Assembly (NCBI GenBank): GCA_029932855.1
Contig: JAOZPG010000027.1
Coordinates: forward strand, 1 to 33,661
Length of the DNA: 33,661 nt
Source: Bacteroidales bacterium
Lineage (GTDB): Bacteria; Bacteroidota; Bacteroidia; Bacteroidales; VadinHA17
Direction: 5' to 3'
The position numbers were made by a program, and so were the translations under genes. The notes beneath the pieces are model-generated. The model made no database searches. It worked only from the letters and a program-made list of their open reading frames with translations, and was not told the DNA's origin. Shown here piece after piece: positions 8,167 to 17,337 of this stretch (positions are counted from its first letter, which is position 1; the number at the start of each line of letters is the position of its first letter).

Positions 8167-9252
8167 ATGGCGGGAAACCTTATATTAGAGAAACTGGAGG
8201 GAGTAAAAGATCGTTTTGAAGAAATTCAGCGTCTTCTCGGGGAACCTGATATTATCTCCGACATGAAAAGGTATGTGAGGCTGAATAAGGAATATAAGGA
8301 ATTACAGCCTGTAATAGAAGCATTCAGTGCATATAAGGAAGTGCTTGATAATATACAATCGGCCAGAGATATGCTAAGCACAGAGAAGGATAGTGAAATG
8401 AGGGAGATGGCTAAAGAAGAGCTGGATGAGATGACCGGAAAGCTTGCTCCCATGGAAGAACAGATCAAACTTCTTCTTATACCTTCCGATCCTGAGGATT
8501 CTAAAAATGCCATGATAGAGATAAGAGCAGGCACAGGAGGTGACGAAGCAAGCATCTTTGCCGGTGACCTGATGAGGATGTACACTAAGTATGCTGAAAC
8601 AAAAAAATGGAAGGTTGACGTTAATAACTTTACTGAAGGTACGGTTGGGGGATACAAGGAGATAGTCCTGAAGGTGAGTGGTGAAGGCGTTTATGGGATA
8701 TTGAAATATGAATCCGGAGTACATCGTGTGCAAAGGGTGCCACAGACTGAAACACAGGGGAGAGTGCATACTTCTGCTGCATCTGTGGCAGTGTTACCTG
8801 AAGCCGAGGAATTTGACGTTGAGATAAAAGCTGAGGATGTAAGAAAGGATACTTACTGTTCTTCGGGACCGGGAGGGCAATCGGTAAATACAACTTATTC
8901 TGCTATACGTCTTACACATATACCAACAGGAATTGTTGTTACCTGTCAGGATCAGAAATCACAACTTAAGAACCTTGATAAGGCAATGGCCGAACTTCGT
9001 ACAAGGCTTTATGACCTTGAGTACCAGAAATACCTTAAAGAGATATCCTCAAAAAGAAAGACCATGGTATCCACAGGCGACCGTTCAGCAAAGATTCGTA
9101 CATATAACTATCCACAGGGCAGGGTTACCGACCACAGGATCAACCTTACCATGTATAATCTCCAGAATGTCCTGAATGGTGATATCCAGGAGATTATAGA
9201 TAAGCTACAGATGGCAGAAAATGCTGAACGACTAAAATCCAGCAATAATTAG
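8167..9252 (+). CDS. prfA: Peptide chain release factor 1
   Basis: RF1 recognises UAA and UAG at the ribosomal A site and triggers peptide release. The 361-residue protein has the tripeptide anticodon PxT as PQT (192-194) and the catalytic GGQ at 236-238 within [10 protein letters not shown]. The Ser after GGQ, where many bacteria have His, is usual in Bacteroidota as far as I recall. The open frame extends upstream to 8017, but that stretch overlaps purM and has no RF1 similarity. The ATG at 8167 ([10 protein letters not shown]) fits the family N-terminus. A TAACTTCG box at 8133-8140 could be a variant -7 element in the 88-nt gap. The stop codon overlaps that of the convergent M14 gene by 4 nt, and no terminator hairpin lies between them. 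Confidence 0.96.
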   Translation: MAGNLILEKLEGVKDRFEEIQRLLGEPDIISDMKRYVRLNKEYKELQPVIEAFSAYKEVLDNIQSARDMLSTEKDSEMREMAKEELDEMTGKLAPMEEQIKLLLIPSDPEDSKNAMIEIRAGTGGDEASIFAGDLMRMYTKYAETKKWKVDVNNFTEGTVGGYKEIVLKVSGEGVYGILKYESGVHRVQRVPQTETQGRVHTSAASVAVLPEAEEFDVEIKAEDVRKDTYCSSGPGGQSVNTTYSAIRLTHIPTGIVVTCQDQKSQLKNLDKAMAELRTRLYDLEYQKYLKEISSKRKTMVSTGDRSAKIRTYNYPQGRVTDHRINLTMYNLQNVLNGDIQEIIDKLQMAENAERLKSSNN

Positions 9253-10514
9253 TCCTTATCCAGAAGGATGGTCATAAGAGTAAAGGCTGCTACTTCTCCT
9301 CTTTTCTTAATAACTTCCCTGTTGGTGTTATCACCAACTTCATAAGTGATAGCTTCCACACCCAGCTCATTTATAAACCAGTTAGATGAGTTCTGTCCCT
9401 CGCGGTCTGAGGGAACCGGCTCAATAGGATTATTGGTCATTACTTTATTTATTCCCTCAATGAACTCCCATGAAATTACTTTCTTCGATGGCAGATCTTC
9501 AGGTTTTTTCAGGTAGAAAAGATCAGTCAGTGTAGAATGAAAATCAATGGCATAGTGCAGGGTAGCGTTGTTTTTTTCAATTTCTTCTTTTATAAATTTC
9601 CTGAAAGCGTAAGTTTCAGGCTGATTAAAATGTCTCCAATCGCGGTTAAGGTCTATCCCTGAGGCATTATGTCTCCAGTGCCCGTTATCGACACCGTCGG
9701 GGTTCATCATTGGTACTACAATGGTTCTGAACTTCTTTCTGAACATCTTTGCCAGTTTACTGTCGCCTGCAATTGTTTCAACAAATGAGATCATCTCCTT
9801 AAAACCGGTAAGCTCCGGAGGATGCTGCCTGCTAAGTATAACCAACATATTCTTATCGTCTGAATCGGAAATGGACATTGCCTTTATTGGTCTTCCCTGG
9901 GTGCTTTTCCCGATAGTTATGCTTTTAATATATTTTTTTTGTGAAAGCTGATCGATCCACTCATAAGTAAAATCAGAACACATCATTTCCTGGGCTGACA
10001 CCCATAGGGTATCCGGACTGATATTAAGCCTGAATAAGGCTGACGGATCTTTTCTGGAACTTAATATCTCCGTTGTGTCAATCTGTACCCAGGTCTTCCC
10101 ATCATTGCTAAGTTTAGGGATATATCTGTGCCTGCCCTGCTGATAATTTAGTCTTATATAAATATCTTTTTCGCTATCTGCCCAAATCTTAAATGAATAC
10201 CAGGGACTCATATTGATGGGGTAATTCTCGGGTGTGATGCATATGGCCAGGGTAGAGTCATTTTCTGTTTTTATCCCGTTAAGTCTGGCTCCTGTAAAGT
10301 CATTTCTTACGCCAACACCTATTGCTGCGAAATCAAATATCCCTTTGTCCTGGAACTCAATATTTCTCGAGCGGGTGTCCACATAATTTGTATAGTTTGT
10401 ATACTCCGGCCAGTCAATTTTTATAGTTTGTCCAAATGAAATTGTGCCCGGCAAAAGAGCGATTGCTATTGATAGGAATATTGTTTTTTTCATCTTTTTA
10501 GTTATTGTATTCAA
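9249..10514 (-). CDS. Secreted M14 family zinc carboxypeptidase
   Basis: This 421-residue protein has a signal peptide (hydrophobic core about 11-24, cleavage near SFG-QTI) and should act in the periplasm or outside the cell. Residues 30-175 form an N-terminal beta-rich domain like that of cytosolic-carboxypeptidase-type M14 enzymes. The catalytic domain then shows the complete site: H231 and E234 in HPPE, N290-R291 in DLNRDW (C-terminal carboxylate binding), H326 in DFHST and catalytic E392 in YEVGDN. It therefore looks active and should remove C-terminal residues from peptides. No T9SS sorting domain is present at the C-terminus. Translation may begin at M1 or at M8 (MKKTIF, position 10493), which gives a more typical signal peptide. 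It runs against its neighbours and splits prfA from pyrF. Confidence 0.88.
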   Translation of the reverse strand: MNTITKKMKKTIFLSIAIALLPGTISFGQTIKIDWPEYTNYTNYVDTRSRNIEFQDKGIFDFAAIGVGVRNDFTGARLNGIKTENDSTLAICITPENYPINMSPWYSFKIWADSEKDIYIRLNYQQGRHRYIPKLSNDGKTWVQIDTTEILSSRKDPSALFRLNISPDTLWVSAQEMMCSDFTYEWIDQLSQKKYIKSITIGKSTQGRPIKAMSISDSDDKNMLVILSRQHPPELTGFKEMISFVETIAGDSKLAKMFRKKFRTIVVPMMNPDGVDNGHWRHNASGIDLNRDWRHFNQPETYAFRKFIKEEIEKNNATLHYAIDFHSTLTDLFYLKKPEDLPSKKVISWEFIEGINKVMTNNPIEPVPSDREGQNSSNWFINELGVEAITYEVGDNTNREVIKKRGEVAAFTLMTILLDKD

Positions 10515-10853
10515 TCTTGTAAATTAAGTTTCGAAGTTAATAAAAAAGCTGACCGGTGCCTCGCGTTGGCTAGTAATTGATATTTTTCATGCCAGGCTAA
10601 AAACCTAACAGCCCGGGTTTTGACTAAAGACCCAAACATAAAGTATGCTGCTTAAGTAGCAGATAAGCAAAAAGATATACTTAGCTGAGTAATAAGTATC
10701 CTGTTCGATTTAGAAAGAGTTTTGTACGAAACCGTGCAATCATAAATAAAATACTGTTGAATATTCTTAAAGGTATTTTTATTTTTACAAAAGGAATATT
10801 AAAGAAAATAATTAATTTAGTTAAAGTCCGGGGAAAAATATAAAACGAATCAA
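10515..10853. other. 339-nt gene-free region between the M14 gene and pyrF
   Basis: No convincing reading frame or RNA gene is seen. The region must hold the divergent promoters. TAACTTCG on the minus strand at 10532-10539 is a possible -7 for the M14 gene. GAGTTTTG at 10717-10724 and TAATTTAG at 10813-10820 are imperfect -7 candidates for pyrF. A near-perfect palindrome lies at 10647-10662. AT content rises towards pyrF. Confidence 0.5.
10647..10662. promoter_or_regulatory. Palindrome TGCTGCTTAAGTAGCA
   Basis: The 16-mer is self-complementary apart from one symmetric G/T position. It lies between the divergent M14 gene and pyrF, where an operator would be expected. No family of regulator can be assigned. 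Confidence 0.25.
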
Positions 10854-11687
10854 ATGAATTATATAAAGTTGTTTGAGAAAATAAAGGAAAAAAGTAGTTT
10901 TTTGTGCATTGGCCTGGATTCAGATCCCCTCAAAATCCCGGAACATCTGAATGATCTTGAAGATCCTGTTTTTGAATTTAATAAACAAATAATTGATTCT
11001 ACCCACCAGTATACGGTTGCTTATAAACCAAATATAGCTTTTTATGAAAGCCGTGGTGTTGATGGCTGGATAAGTCTTCAGAAGACTCTTGATTATATCA
11101 GGGAAGTAGATGATGAGATATTTGTTATCGCTGATGCAAAGAGAGGTGATATTGGAAATACCTCAAAGATGTATGCCCGGACTTTTTTTGAAACAATGGA
11201 TTTTGATGCTCTGACAGTAGCTCCTTACATGGGAGTGGATTCGGTTGAACCTTTCCTGCAATATGATGATAAATGGGTTATACTTCTTGCTTTAACTTCA
11301 AACAGGGGAGCTGATGACTTTCAGTTTTTAAAAGACAGCAACAGTGGGGAAAGCCTATTTGAGAGAGTTCTTGCAAAAGGGAAAGAATGGGGCTCAAAAG
11401 ATCAGATGATGTTCGTGGCAGGGGCTACCAGGGCAGAAATGCTGGCAGATATAAGAAATATCATTCCCGATCATTTCCTGCTTGTGCCCGGTGTGGGTGC
11501 TCAGGGAGGCAGCCTTAAAGAAGTGGCCAGGTATGGGATGAATGATAAATGTGGATTGCTTGTTAACTCGTCAAGAGCTATAATTTTTGCTGATAATGGA
11601 GAGAATTTTGCGGCAGTAGCTAAAGAAAAGACAAAAGAACTGCAGATGGAAATGAAGCTCTACCTTACAGAAAAGGGAATAATCTAA
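10854..11687 (+). CDS. pyrF: Orotidine 5'-phosphate decarboxylase (type 2)
   Basis: PyrF removes CO2 from OMP to give UMP, the last step of de novo pyrimidine synthesis. The catalytic Asp-x-Lys-x-x-Asp motif is intact as DAKRGD (94-99, Lys96). The phosphate-binding GVGAQGG near residue 220 and the [11 protein letters not shown] strand complete the TIM barrel. The 277-residue length and the [12 protein letters not shown] segment place it in the longer type 2 family common in Bacteroidota. It is cytoplasmic. The gene is preceded by a 339-nt spacer and followed by 85 nt containing a GC hairpin without a T-run, so read-through into DUF2851 is possible. Confidence 0.96.
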   Translation: MNYIKLFEKIKEKSSFLCIGLDSDPLKIPEHLNDLEDPVFEFNKQIIDSTHQYTVAYKPNIAFYESRGVDGWISLQKTLDYIREVDDEIFVIADAKRGDIGNTSKMYARTFFETMDFDALTVAPYMGVDSVEPFLQYDDKWVILLALTSNRGADDFQFLKDSNSGESLFERVLAKGKEWGSKDQMMFVAGATRAEMLADIRNIIPDHFLLVPGVGAQGGSLKEVARYGMNDKCGLLVNSSRAIIFADNGENFAAVAKEKTKELQMEMKLYLTEKGII

Positions 11688-11772
11688 AACATGATTTGTC
11701 TGGCCGGGCAATACCGGCCTGCTGGTCTTATCCTTATACAGGGATCTTTATTTTTCTATAATATTTCAATAT

Positions 11773-13047
11773 ATGACTGAGCCTTTTCTCCAGTTTTTGT
11801 GGAAACGCCGGCTGTTTTGGTCATCTATGAAGATTCAGCGAACAGGAGAACTGGTTAAAATAATTAATTGTGGAGAACAGAACCCGGATGCAGGTCCTGA
11901 CTTTTTCAATGCAAGGATTGAAATAAACGGAGTGCTGTGGGCCGGAAATGTTGAGATTCATTTAAAGGCATCAGACTGGTTAATCCACAAGCATGACAGG
12001 GACCCGGCTTATAATAATGTAATACTGCATGTATGCCTTGAGGATGACAGGGAAATATTTACTTCGGCAGGCAGAATAATACCTGCTCTGGAGATTAATA
12101 TTGATCCTGGCAGGCTCAGTCAATATTCCGGGCTTATGGAAAGCGAAGAATGGCTTGCCTGCAGGGATTCCATTAATAAAGTTGAACCTTTCAGGATAAA
12201 ATACTGGCTTGGGAGCATATTGGTGGAGAGGATTATTGAGAAGACAAAGGCATTTGAGAAAATACTTGGGGCAAACAGGAATGACTGGGAGGAAAGCTTT
12301 TACCAGGGACTGGCAAGGGCTTTTGGATTTAAGATTAATGCAGACCAGTTTGAATCGCTGGCGCGCTCACTTCCTTTGAGATATCTTTTTCATCACAGAG
12401 ACAGGCTTTTTCAATTGGAAGCATTATTATTCGGGCAGGCAGGATTTTTAACTGATAATACGGACGGTGATGAATATTTTCTTAGCCTGTCTAAAGAATA
12501 TAATTTCCTGAGAAAAAAATACAGTCTAAAAGCCATGGAGGTTCATCAATGGAAATTCATGAGGATAAGACCTTCAAATTTTCCGACTTTGAGAATTGCT
12601 CAGTTTGCTGCACTTATCAGTCATGCCGGTTCTTTGTTCTCCTCTTTTATTGGAGCTGCCGGAATAAAGGACATGCTTGAGCTATTTAACTTCCGCTTAT
12701 CTGATTACTGGAGGGATCATTACAGGTTTAATAAGATATCCACCGTTAGGGAGAAGGCATTAGGCAGAGAAGCTTCATTTTCCCTGTTGATCAATACGCT
12801 TATTCCTTTTATGTATTTGTATGGGAAGTCTACAGGCGATGAGGAACTTGCTGAAAGGGCAGTAAACCTGCTGGACGAGATACCACCTGAGAAGAATTCA
12901 ATAATAAGAAGTTGGGATGAAGCCGGCATACATGCAGACAGTGCTCTTTATTCACAGGCACTTATTCAATTAAAGAATAAATATTGTAATTTTAAACGTT
13001 GCCTGGAATGTGAGATTGGAAACCAGCTTCTGGCAGCTAATAAATAA
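11773..13047 (+). CDS. DUF2851 family protein
   Basis: This 424-residue protein matches DUF2851, widespread in Bacteroidota and of unknown function. The conserved N-terminal block is NPDAGPDFFNARI, then WAGNVEIHLKASDW, a His/Asp-rich HKHDRDPAYNNVILHV, and a mostly helical remainder with GQAGFL and RIRPSNFPTLRIAQFA. It ends with a conserved cysteine cluster, YCNFKRCLEC (C-x4-C-x2-C). There is no signal peptide or membrane segment. The spacing of PD and E-x-H within a beta-rich N-terminus recalls PD-(D/E)XK nucleases, but that is my inference, not an established assignment. The K+ channel gene starts 3 nt after the stop, so the two are co-transcribed. Confidence 0.9.
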   Translation: MTEPFLQFLWKRRLFWSSMKIQRTGELVKIINCGEQNPDAGPDFFNARIEINGVLWAGNVEIHLKASDWLIHKHDRDPAYNNVILHVCLEDDREIFTSAGRIIPALEINIDPGRLSQYSGLMESEEWLACRDSINKVEPFRIKYWLGSILVERIIEKTKAFEKILGANRNDWEESFYQGLARAFGFKINADQFESLARSLPLRYLFHHRDRLFQLEALLFGQAGFLTDNTDGDEYFLSLSKEYNFLRKKYSLKAMEVHQWKFMRIRPSNFPTLRIAQFAALISHAGSLFSSFIGAAGIKDMLELFNFRLSDYWRDHYRFNKISTVREKALGREASFSLLINTLIPFMYLYGKSTGDEELAERAVNLLDEIPPEKNSIIRSWDEAGIHADSALYSQALIQLKNKYCNFKRCLECEIGNQLLAANK

Positions 13048-13050
13048 TAA

Positions 13051-14067
13051 ATGAGAGACAGCAAGTTAAGAAATATAATTATCGCCCTGGGGTTACTTTT
13101 AATCATCATCATCATAGGTGTTCTTGGCTTTATGATAATAGAAAATTTTTCATTTGTTGAAGCTTTATTCATGACAGTCATTACCATGTCGACAGTTGGC
13201 TTCAATGAAGTGAGACCACTTGATACTTCGGGGATGTTGTTCACCTCGGGCTTGATTATTTTCAGCTTCGGGATATTTGTTTATGTGGTAACTTTGTCAA
13301 CCAGGTTCCTGGTCGAAGGTGTATTTAGAAATTATTATAAAGACAATAAAGTGAAAAAAAGAATAAAAAGATTGTCAGGCCACGTAATTGTGTGTGGCTA
13401 TGGCAGGAATGGGAAGCAGACAGTACTTGAACTGATGGGGCACAGACAAAAGTTTGTGATCCTTGAATCAAACAGGGATATTGCCGAAGAGATAAGGGAG
13501 GAAACCGATTATCTGTATATTGAAGGCGACGCTACCCATGAAGGGATACTTGAAGCAGCCAGAATAGACAAGGCTGCAGCATTAATTTCCACTCTTCCCA
13601 ACGATGCTGATAACCTGTTTGTAGTGATCACTGCACGACAGATGAATAAAGAATTGAAGATCATCAGCCGGGCATCTGAGGATAAAGCAGATTTTAAGCT
13701 AAAGAGGGCAGGGGCTGATAATGTGATAATGCCTGACAAGGTAGGAGGGCAAAGAATGGCCAAGCTGGTGATTCAGCCTGATGTGGTTGAATTCCTGGAG
13801 TATATTATGTTACAGGGAAGTGATGATGTTACTCTTAAAGAATTATCATGCACAAATATGGCTGTTTGTTTTACCGACAGGTCAATAGGAGAACTTGGAA
13901 TCAGAAATATTACCGGTGCAAATATCATAGGTTTGAAAAAAGGCGGAAAGTATGTTTTTAACCCCTCCCCTGATACTATGCTGTCATCCAGTGATTTCCT
14001 TTTTGTCCTGGGCAAACCCTCCCAGATAAGCAAGCTGCAGAATGTACTTATTAAAGGAGATGTATGA
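13051..14067 (+). CDS. Two-TM potassium channel protein with RCK (TrkA-N/TrkA-C) domains
   Basis: The protein (338 residues) has TM1 (about 8-30), a pore helix and filter (about 35-53), TM2 (about 62-84), then a cytoplasmic RCK domain with the Rossmann motif GYGRNG (116-121) and acidic E139 ending beta-2, suggesting NAD(H) or similar ligand binding. A TrkA-C domain follows (about 250-335). The architecture is that of MthK-type ligand-gated K+ channels. The filter reads TVGFN (48-52) instead of TVGYG. Because the third filter position is Asn rather than Gly, selectivity could be altered; related Bacteroidota proteins with GF-x-E filters exist as far as I recall. It should sit in the inner membrane. 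It is translationally close to DUF2851 (3-nt gap). Confidence 0.88.
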   Translation: MRDSKLRNIIIALGLLLIIIIIGVLGFMIIENFSFVEALFMTVITMSTVGFNEVRPLDTSGMLFTSGLIIFSFGIFVYVVTLSTRFLVEGVFRNYYKDNKVKKRIKRLSGHVIVCGYGRNGKQTVLELMGHRQKFVILESNRDIAEEIREETDYLYIEGDATHEGILEAARIDKAAALISTLPNDADNLFVVITARQMNKELKIISRASEDKADFKLKRAGADNVIMPDKVGGQRMAKLVIQPDVVEFLEYIMLQGSDDVTLKELSCTNMAVCFTDRSIGELGIRNITGANIIGLKKGGKYVFNPSPDTMLSSSDFLFVLGKPSQISKLQNVLIKGDV

Positions 14068-14126
14068 GTCTAAAGCTCAAAAGCATAGCAGTTCCTTATA
14101 TTGAAATAAACTTTTATTTGTTTTAA

Positions 14127-14156
14127 TTGATTTCTTTAAAAAAAACTCTATCTTTG
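14127..14156 (+). promoter_or_regulatory. Predicted promoter of rpsO
   Basis: TTG at 14127-14129 and TATCTTTG at 14149-14156 (exact TAnnTTTG) are separated by 19 nt, the textbook Bacteroidota layout. Transcription would start near 14163, leaving a leader of about 38 nt. Confidence 0.75.
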
Positions 14157-14200
14157 CAGTTCTTTAAAAATTAGGTAAAACAAAAAATACGGATATTATT

Positions 14201-14470
14201 ATGTACCTTACTGGAGAAAAGAAAACGGAAATTTTTAAGAAGCATGGAAAAGATGCATCAGACACTGGGAGTGCTGAAAGCCAGGTAGCCCTTTTTACAC
14301 ATCGTATTGCCCATCTTACAGGGCATTTGAAAAACAATAAGAAGGATTTTAGCACACAGCGGGCACTTCTTAAGCTGGTTGGTAAGCGCAGAAGCCTGCT
14401 GGATTATCTTAAAAAGAGGGATATTGAAAGGTATCGTGCAATTATTAAAGCATTGAATCTTCGTAAATAA
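14201..14470 (+). CDS. rpsO: 30S ribosomal protein S15
   Basis: The 89-residue protein is full length and collinear with S15, a primary binder of the 16S rRNA central domain. Typical segments are DTGSAESQVALFTHRIAHLTGHLKNNKKD (about 20-48) and the C-terminal KRRSLLDYLKKRDIERYRAIIKALNLRK. It has its own consensus promoter and a strong terminator, so it is transcribed as a short unit. pnp follows, the same order as in Escherichia coli and many other bacteria. In E. coli S15 represses its own translation; whether that happens here cannot be told, as the short leader shows no obvious pseudoknot by eye. Confidence 0.98.
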   Translation: MYLTGEKKTEIFKKHGKDASDTGSAESQVALFTHRIAHLTGHLKNNKKDFSTQRALLKLVGKRRSLLDYLKKRDIERYRAIIKALNLRK

Positions 14471-14475
14471 ATAAG

Positions 14476-14503
14476 AAAGGCAATTTACAGATTGCCTTTT
14501 TTT
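14476..14503 (+). terminator. Intrinsic terminator of rpsO
   Basis: AAAGGCAAT (14476-14484) pairs with ATTGCCTTT (14491-14499) around TTACAG and runs into T7. It lies between rpsO and pnp, so pnp depends on read-through or on a weak local promoter (TATCTTTT at 14505-14512). Confidence 0.9.
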
Positions 14504-14543
14504 ATATCTTTTTCAGGGTACTAAAAAGGAATTATTAAAAAAA

Positions 14544-16700
14544 ATGATGAACAAAGTAGTAGAGAAAAGTATTGATCTGGGAGATGGCAGAACTATAAGC
14601 CTGGAGACCGGGAAACTTGCAAAGCAAGCCGACGGGGCTGTTGTTGTTAAATTGGGAAAAACTATGCTCCTGGCAACTGTGGTTTCAGCCAGAGATGCAA
14701 AAGAAAATGTTGATTTTATGCCATTGTCGGTTGACTATAAAGAGAAATATGCGGCAATGGGGAAATTCCCGGGTGGTTTTATGAAAAGAGAAGCCAGGCC
14801 TTCCGATTACGAGATACTTATATCCAGATTAGTGGACAGGGCTTTGAGACCCTTGTTCCCTTCTGATTATCATGCTGATACATTTGTAAATGTAACAATG
14901 ATCTCAGCTGAGGCGGAAGTAATGCCGGATGCCCTGGCAGGACTTGCAGCTTCAGCGGCCATGACAATCTCAGACATACCTTTTGAAGGGCCTATCTCAG
15001 AAGTCAGGGTAGCCAGGATTGACGGTAAATTTAAGATCAATCCGGGATCTGCAGAAATGGAAAGAGCAGATATAGATATTATCGTTGCAGCCACCATGGA
15101 TAACATAATGATGGTTGAGGGGGAAATGAATGAGGTTTCTGAAGATGATATGCTTGAAGCAATTAAAGTTGCTCACGAAGCAATAAAAGTCCAGTGCCAG
15201 GTACAGCTTGACATCGCTAAAGAACTGGGAGTTACCAAAAGAGAGTACGAACACGAGAGAAATGATACTGAGCTTCAGGAAAAAATTCGTAAAGAAACTT
15301 ATGATAAGTTATACGAAGTAGCAAAAAGCAAAACTGCAGATAAACATCTTCGTTCAGAAAATTTTGATAAGATCAAGGAGGATTTCCTTGCACAGTATAC
15401 TGAGGAAGATGAAGTGGATATGGTTTTGGTTGACCGTTATTTTCATGATATTCATAAGGATGCAGTTAGAAATATGGTCCTTGATACACAGATAAGGCTT
15501 GACGGCAGGAAGACCAATGAGATAAGGCATATTTCGAGTGAGGTGGATTACCTGCCTGCAGCCCACGGATCGGCATTGTTTACAAGGGGGGAAACACAAT
15601 CGCTTACATCTGTGACACTTGGCACCAAACTTGATGAAAAGATAATTGACAATGTAATGTTCAAGGGAACAGAGAAATTTGTTCTGCATTATAATTTTCC
15701 TGCCTTTTCTACAGGAGATGCCAGGCCTAACCGCGGACTTAGCCGCAGGGAGGTAGGACACGGAAACCTGGCCCACAGGGCTTTGAAGAAAATGATTCCC
15801 ACAGGGAATGAAAATCCATACGCTATAAGAGTTGTGTCTGATATTCTTGAATCAAACGGATCATCTTCAATGGCAACAGTATGTGCAGGTACACTGGCAC
15901 TTATGGATACCGGAATAAAGATAAAAGAGCCGGTATCTGGTATCGCAATGGGAATGATATCAGATGCAAAAACCGGCAAGTATGCTATTCTTTCAGATAT
16001 ACTGGGTGATGAGGACCATCTTGGTGATATGGACTTTAAAGTAACAGGTACCAAAAATGGAATTACCGCTACCCAGATGGATATTAAGGTTGATGGACTT
16101 TCATATGAGGTGCTTGCAGAAGCACTTCAGCAGGCCAGGGAGGGACGTATGTATATTCTTGAAAAAATGCTGGAGACATTAAGCGAGCCAAGAGAGGATC
16201 TTAAACCTCATGCTCCAAGAATTGTTCAGATCACTATACCTAAAGATCTTATAGGTGCTCTTATTGGTCCCGGAGGAAAAGTAATACAGGAGATACAGGC
16301 AGAAAGCGGAACCACAATAGTGGTTGATGAAGTTGATAACAAAGGAATTGTGGACGTATTTGCAAATGATGGTGAAGCTATAAATAAGGCATTGGACAGG
16401 ATTAACCAGATAGTTGCAGTACCTGAAGTGGGAGAGACATATAAAGGTATTGTAAAATCGATTACCACTTTTGGGGCTTTTGTTGAGATCATGCCAAACC
16501 GTGAAGGACTGCTTCATATATCTGAAATTGAATGGAGAAGGCTGAAGACTGTTGACGAAGTGCTGAAGGAAGGACAGGAAGTAGAAGTTAAGCTTATTGA
16601 AATGGATGAAAGGACTAATAAAATGAAGCTTTCACGTAAAGCTCTCTTGCCCAGACCGGAGAGGACCCATCAATCAGACAGGGGAGGAAACAGGAACTAG
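14544..16700 (+). CDS. pnp: Polyribonucleotide nucleotidyltransferase (PNPase)
   Basis: PNPase degrades RNA from the 3' end by phosphorolysis. The 718-residue protein has two RNase PH domains joined by a helical domain (about 1-545), a KH domain (about 555-615, with [15 protein letters not shown]) and an S1 domain (about 628-700, [20 protein letters not shown]). Active-site segments [20 protein letters not shown] and [15 protein letters not shown] are present. Length is usual for the family. The start is one of two adjacent ATGs (14544, 14547). It follows rpsO across a terminator, so partial read-through is expected, and it ends with its own terminator at 16726. Confidence 0.98.
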   Translation: MMNKVVEKSIDLGDGRTISLETGKLAKQADGAVVVKLGKTMLLATVVSARDAKENVDFMPLSVDYKEKYAAMGKFPGGFMKREARPSDYEILISRLVDRALRPLFPSDYHADTFVNVTMISAEAEVMPDALAGLAASAAMTISDIPFEGPISEVRVARIDGKFKINPGSAEMERADIDIIVAATMDNIMMVEGEMNEVSEDDMLEAIKVAHEAIKVQCQVQLDIAKELGVTKREYEHERNDTELQEKIRKETYDKLYEVAKSKTADKHLRSENFDKIKEDFLAQYTEEDEVDMVLVDRYFHDIHKDAVRNMVLDTQIRLDGRKTNEIRHISSEVDYLPAAHGSALFTRGETQSLTSVTLGTKLDEKIIDNVMFKGTEKFVLHYNFPAFSTGDARPNRGLSRREVGHGNLAHRALKKMIPTGNENPYAIRVVSDILESNGSSSMATVCAGTLALMDTGIKIKEPVSGIAMGMISDAKTGKYAILSDILGDEDHLGDMDFKVTGTKNGITATQMDIKVDGLSYEVLAEALQQAREGRMYILEKMLETLSEPREDLKPHAPRIVQITIPKDLIGALIGPGGKVIQEIQAESGTTIVVDEVDNKGIVDVFANDGEAINKALDRINQIVAVPEVGETYKGIVKSITTFGAFVEIMPNREGLLHISEIEWRRLKTVDEVLKEGQEVEVKLIEMDERTNKMKLSRKALLPRPERTHQSDRGGNRN

Positions 16701-16725
16701 CTTCATCAACTGAATTTAATATAAG

Positions 16726-16753
16726 AAAAAGGCCATTTATCTGGCCTTTTTTT
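16726..16753 (+). terminator. Intrinsic terminator of pnp
   Basis: AAAAAGGCCA (16726-16735) pairs perfectly with TGGCCTTTTT (16742-16751) around TTTATC. The T-run extends to 16753. The A-tract on the left arm would also allow termination in the opposite direction. Confidence 0.9.
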
Positions 16754-16814
16754 GTAGATTAATATTTCCTCAGAAAAATCTTAGTTTTATATAATAATAT
16801 TAATCCGGATTTTT

Positions 16815-17318
16815 ATGACGGGAAAGGAACTGAATAAAAAGATAGAGAGTATCTTTAAGGAAGTCAGGTTTACTCCGGGCCAATTAAGGTTTTTCAGGCC
16901 TGACAGGCTTATGAAAATGATTACAAAGCTGGATGGATACACAGGAGAATGTAAAAGCTGTAAAGACCATTTTAAAGATGCTGAAGAAATTATATTAAAG
17001 CTAGGAGATGTAAATGATATTCCTGAAGAGCTGGCATATAAGTATAATAATGTATTTAAGAATATAGCAGAACATTTAAAGGATGAGCACAATCTGGTGC
17101 TTCCTCGCTTTTATTCATCTGCATATAGCATAGCCGGTCTGTTTGCGGGGATTTTAATATGGCTGGCAATTTCATACTTTGCAGGAAGGTTTGAAAATTT
17201 TATTTTTGATAATAAGACTATGTTCCTTATATCAGGATTTGCTGGTTTAATTATTGGCAGATTGATAGGGGCAAAGAAAGACAGGGTGATCAGGGAGAAG
17301 GACCTCAGGATATATTAA
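16815..17318 (+). CDS. Conserved hypothetical two-TM protein with Cys/His motif
   Basis: I recognise this as a conserved Bacteroidota family without a name. The 167-residue protein has a charged helical N-terminal part (FTPGQLRFFRPDRL near 20-32), then C46, C49 and H52 in ECKSCKDH, and H87 and H92 in AEHLKDEHN. Two TM segments follow (about 103-123 and 134-153), and it ends with a basic tail. The two Cys and two or three His could bind one zinc; this is inference. It is not a CxxCH haem site. With no signal peptide, the N-terminal domain would be cytoplasmic. The deoxynucleoside kinase gene starts 19 nt downstream, suggesting an operon. No function is proposed. Confidence 0.78.
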   Translation: MTGKELNKKIESIFKEVRFTPGQLRFFRPDRLMKMITKLDGYTGECKSCKDHFKDAEEIILKLGDVNDIPEELAYKYNNVFKNIAEHLKDEHNLVLPRFYSSAYSIAGLFAGILIWLAISYFAGRFENFIFDNKTMFLISGFAGLIIGRLIGAKKDRVIREKDLRIY

Positions 17319-17337
17319 AAGACAGGTTTGCAATAAG

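Noticed and set aside
10515-10853. Possible small gene or RNA in the 339-nt spacer
   Set aside because: No frame with a plausible start, no conserved RNA fold and only imperfect promoter boxes were seen.
11702-11719. Hairpin GGCCGG-GCAATA-CCGGCC after pyrF as an intrinsic terminator
   Set aside because: The 6-bp stem is perfect, but no T-run follows, so I cannot support termination there.
14997-15254. Long minus-strand frames inside pnp (also inside priA, glnN and prfA)
   Set aside because: They are shadows opposite well-supported genes, with no recognisable domains and compositions typical of antisense frames.
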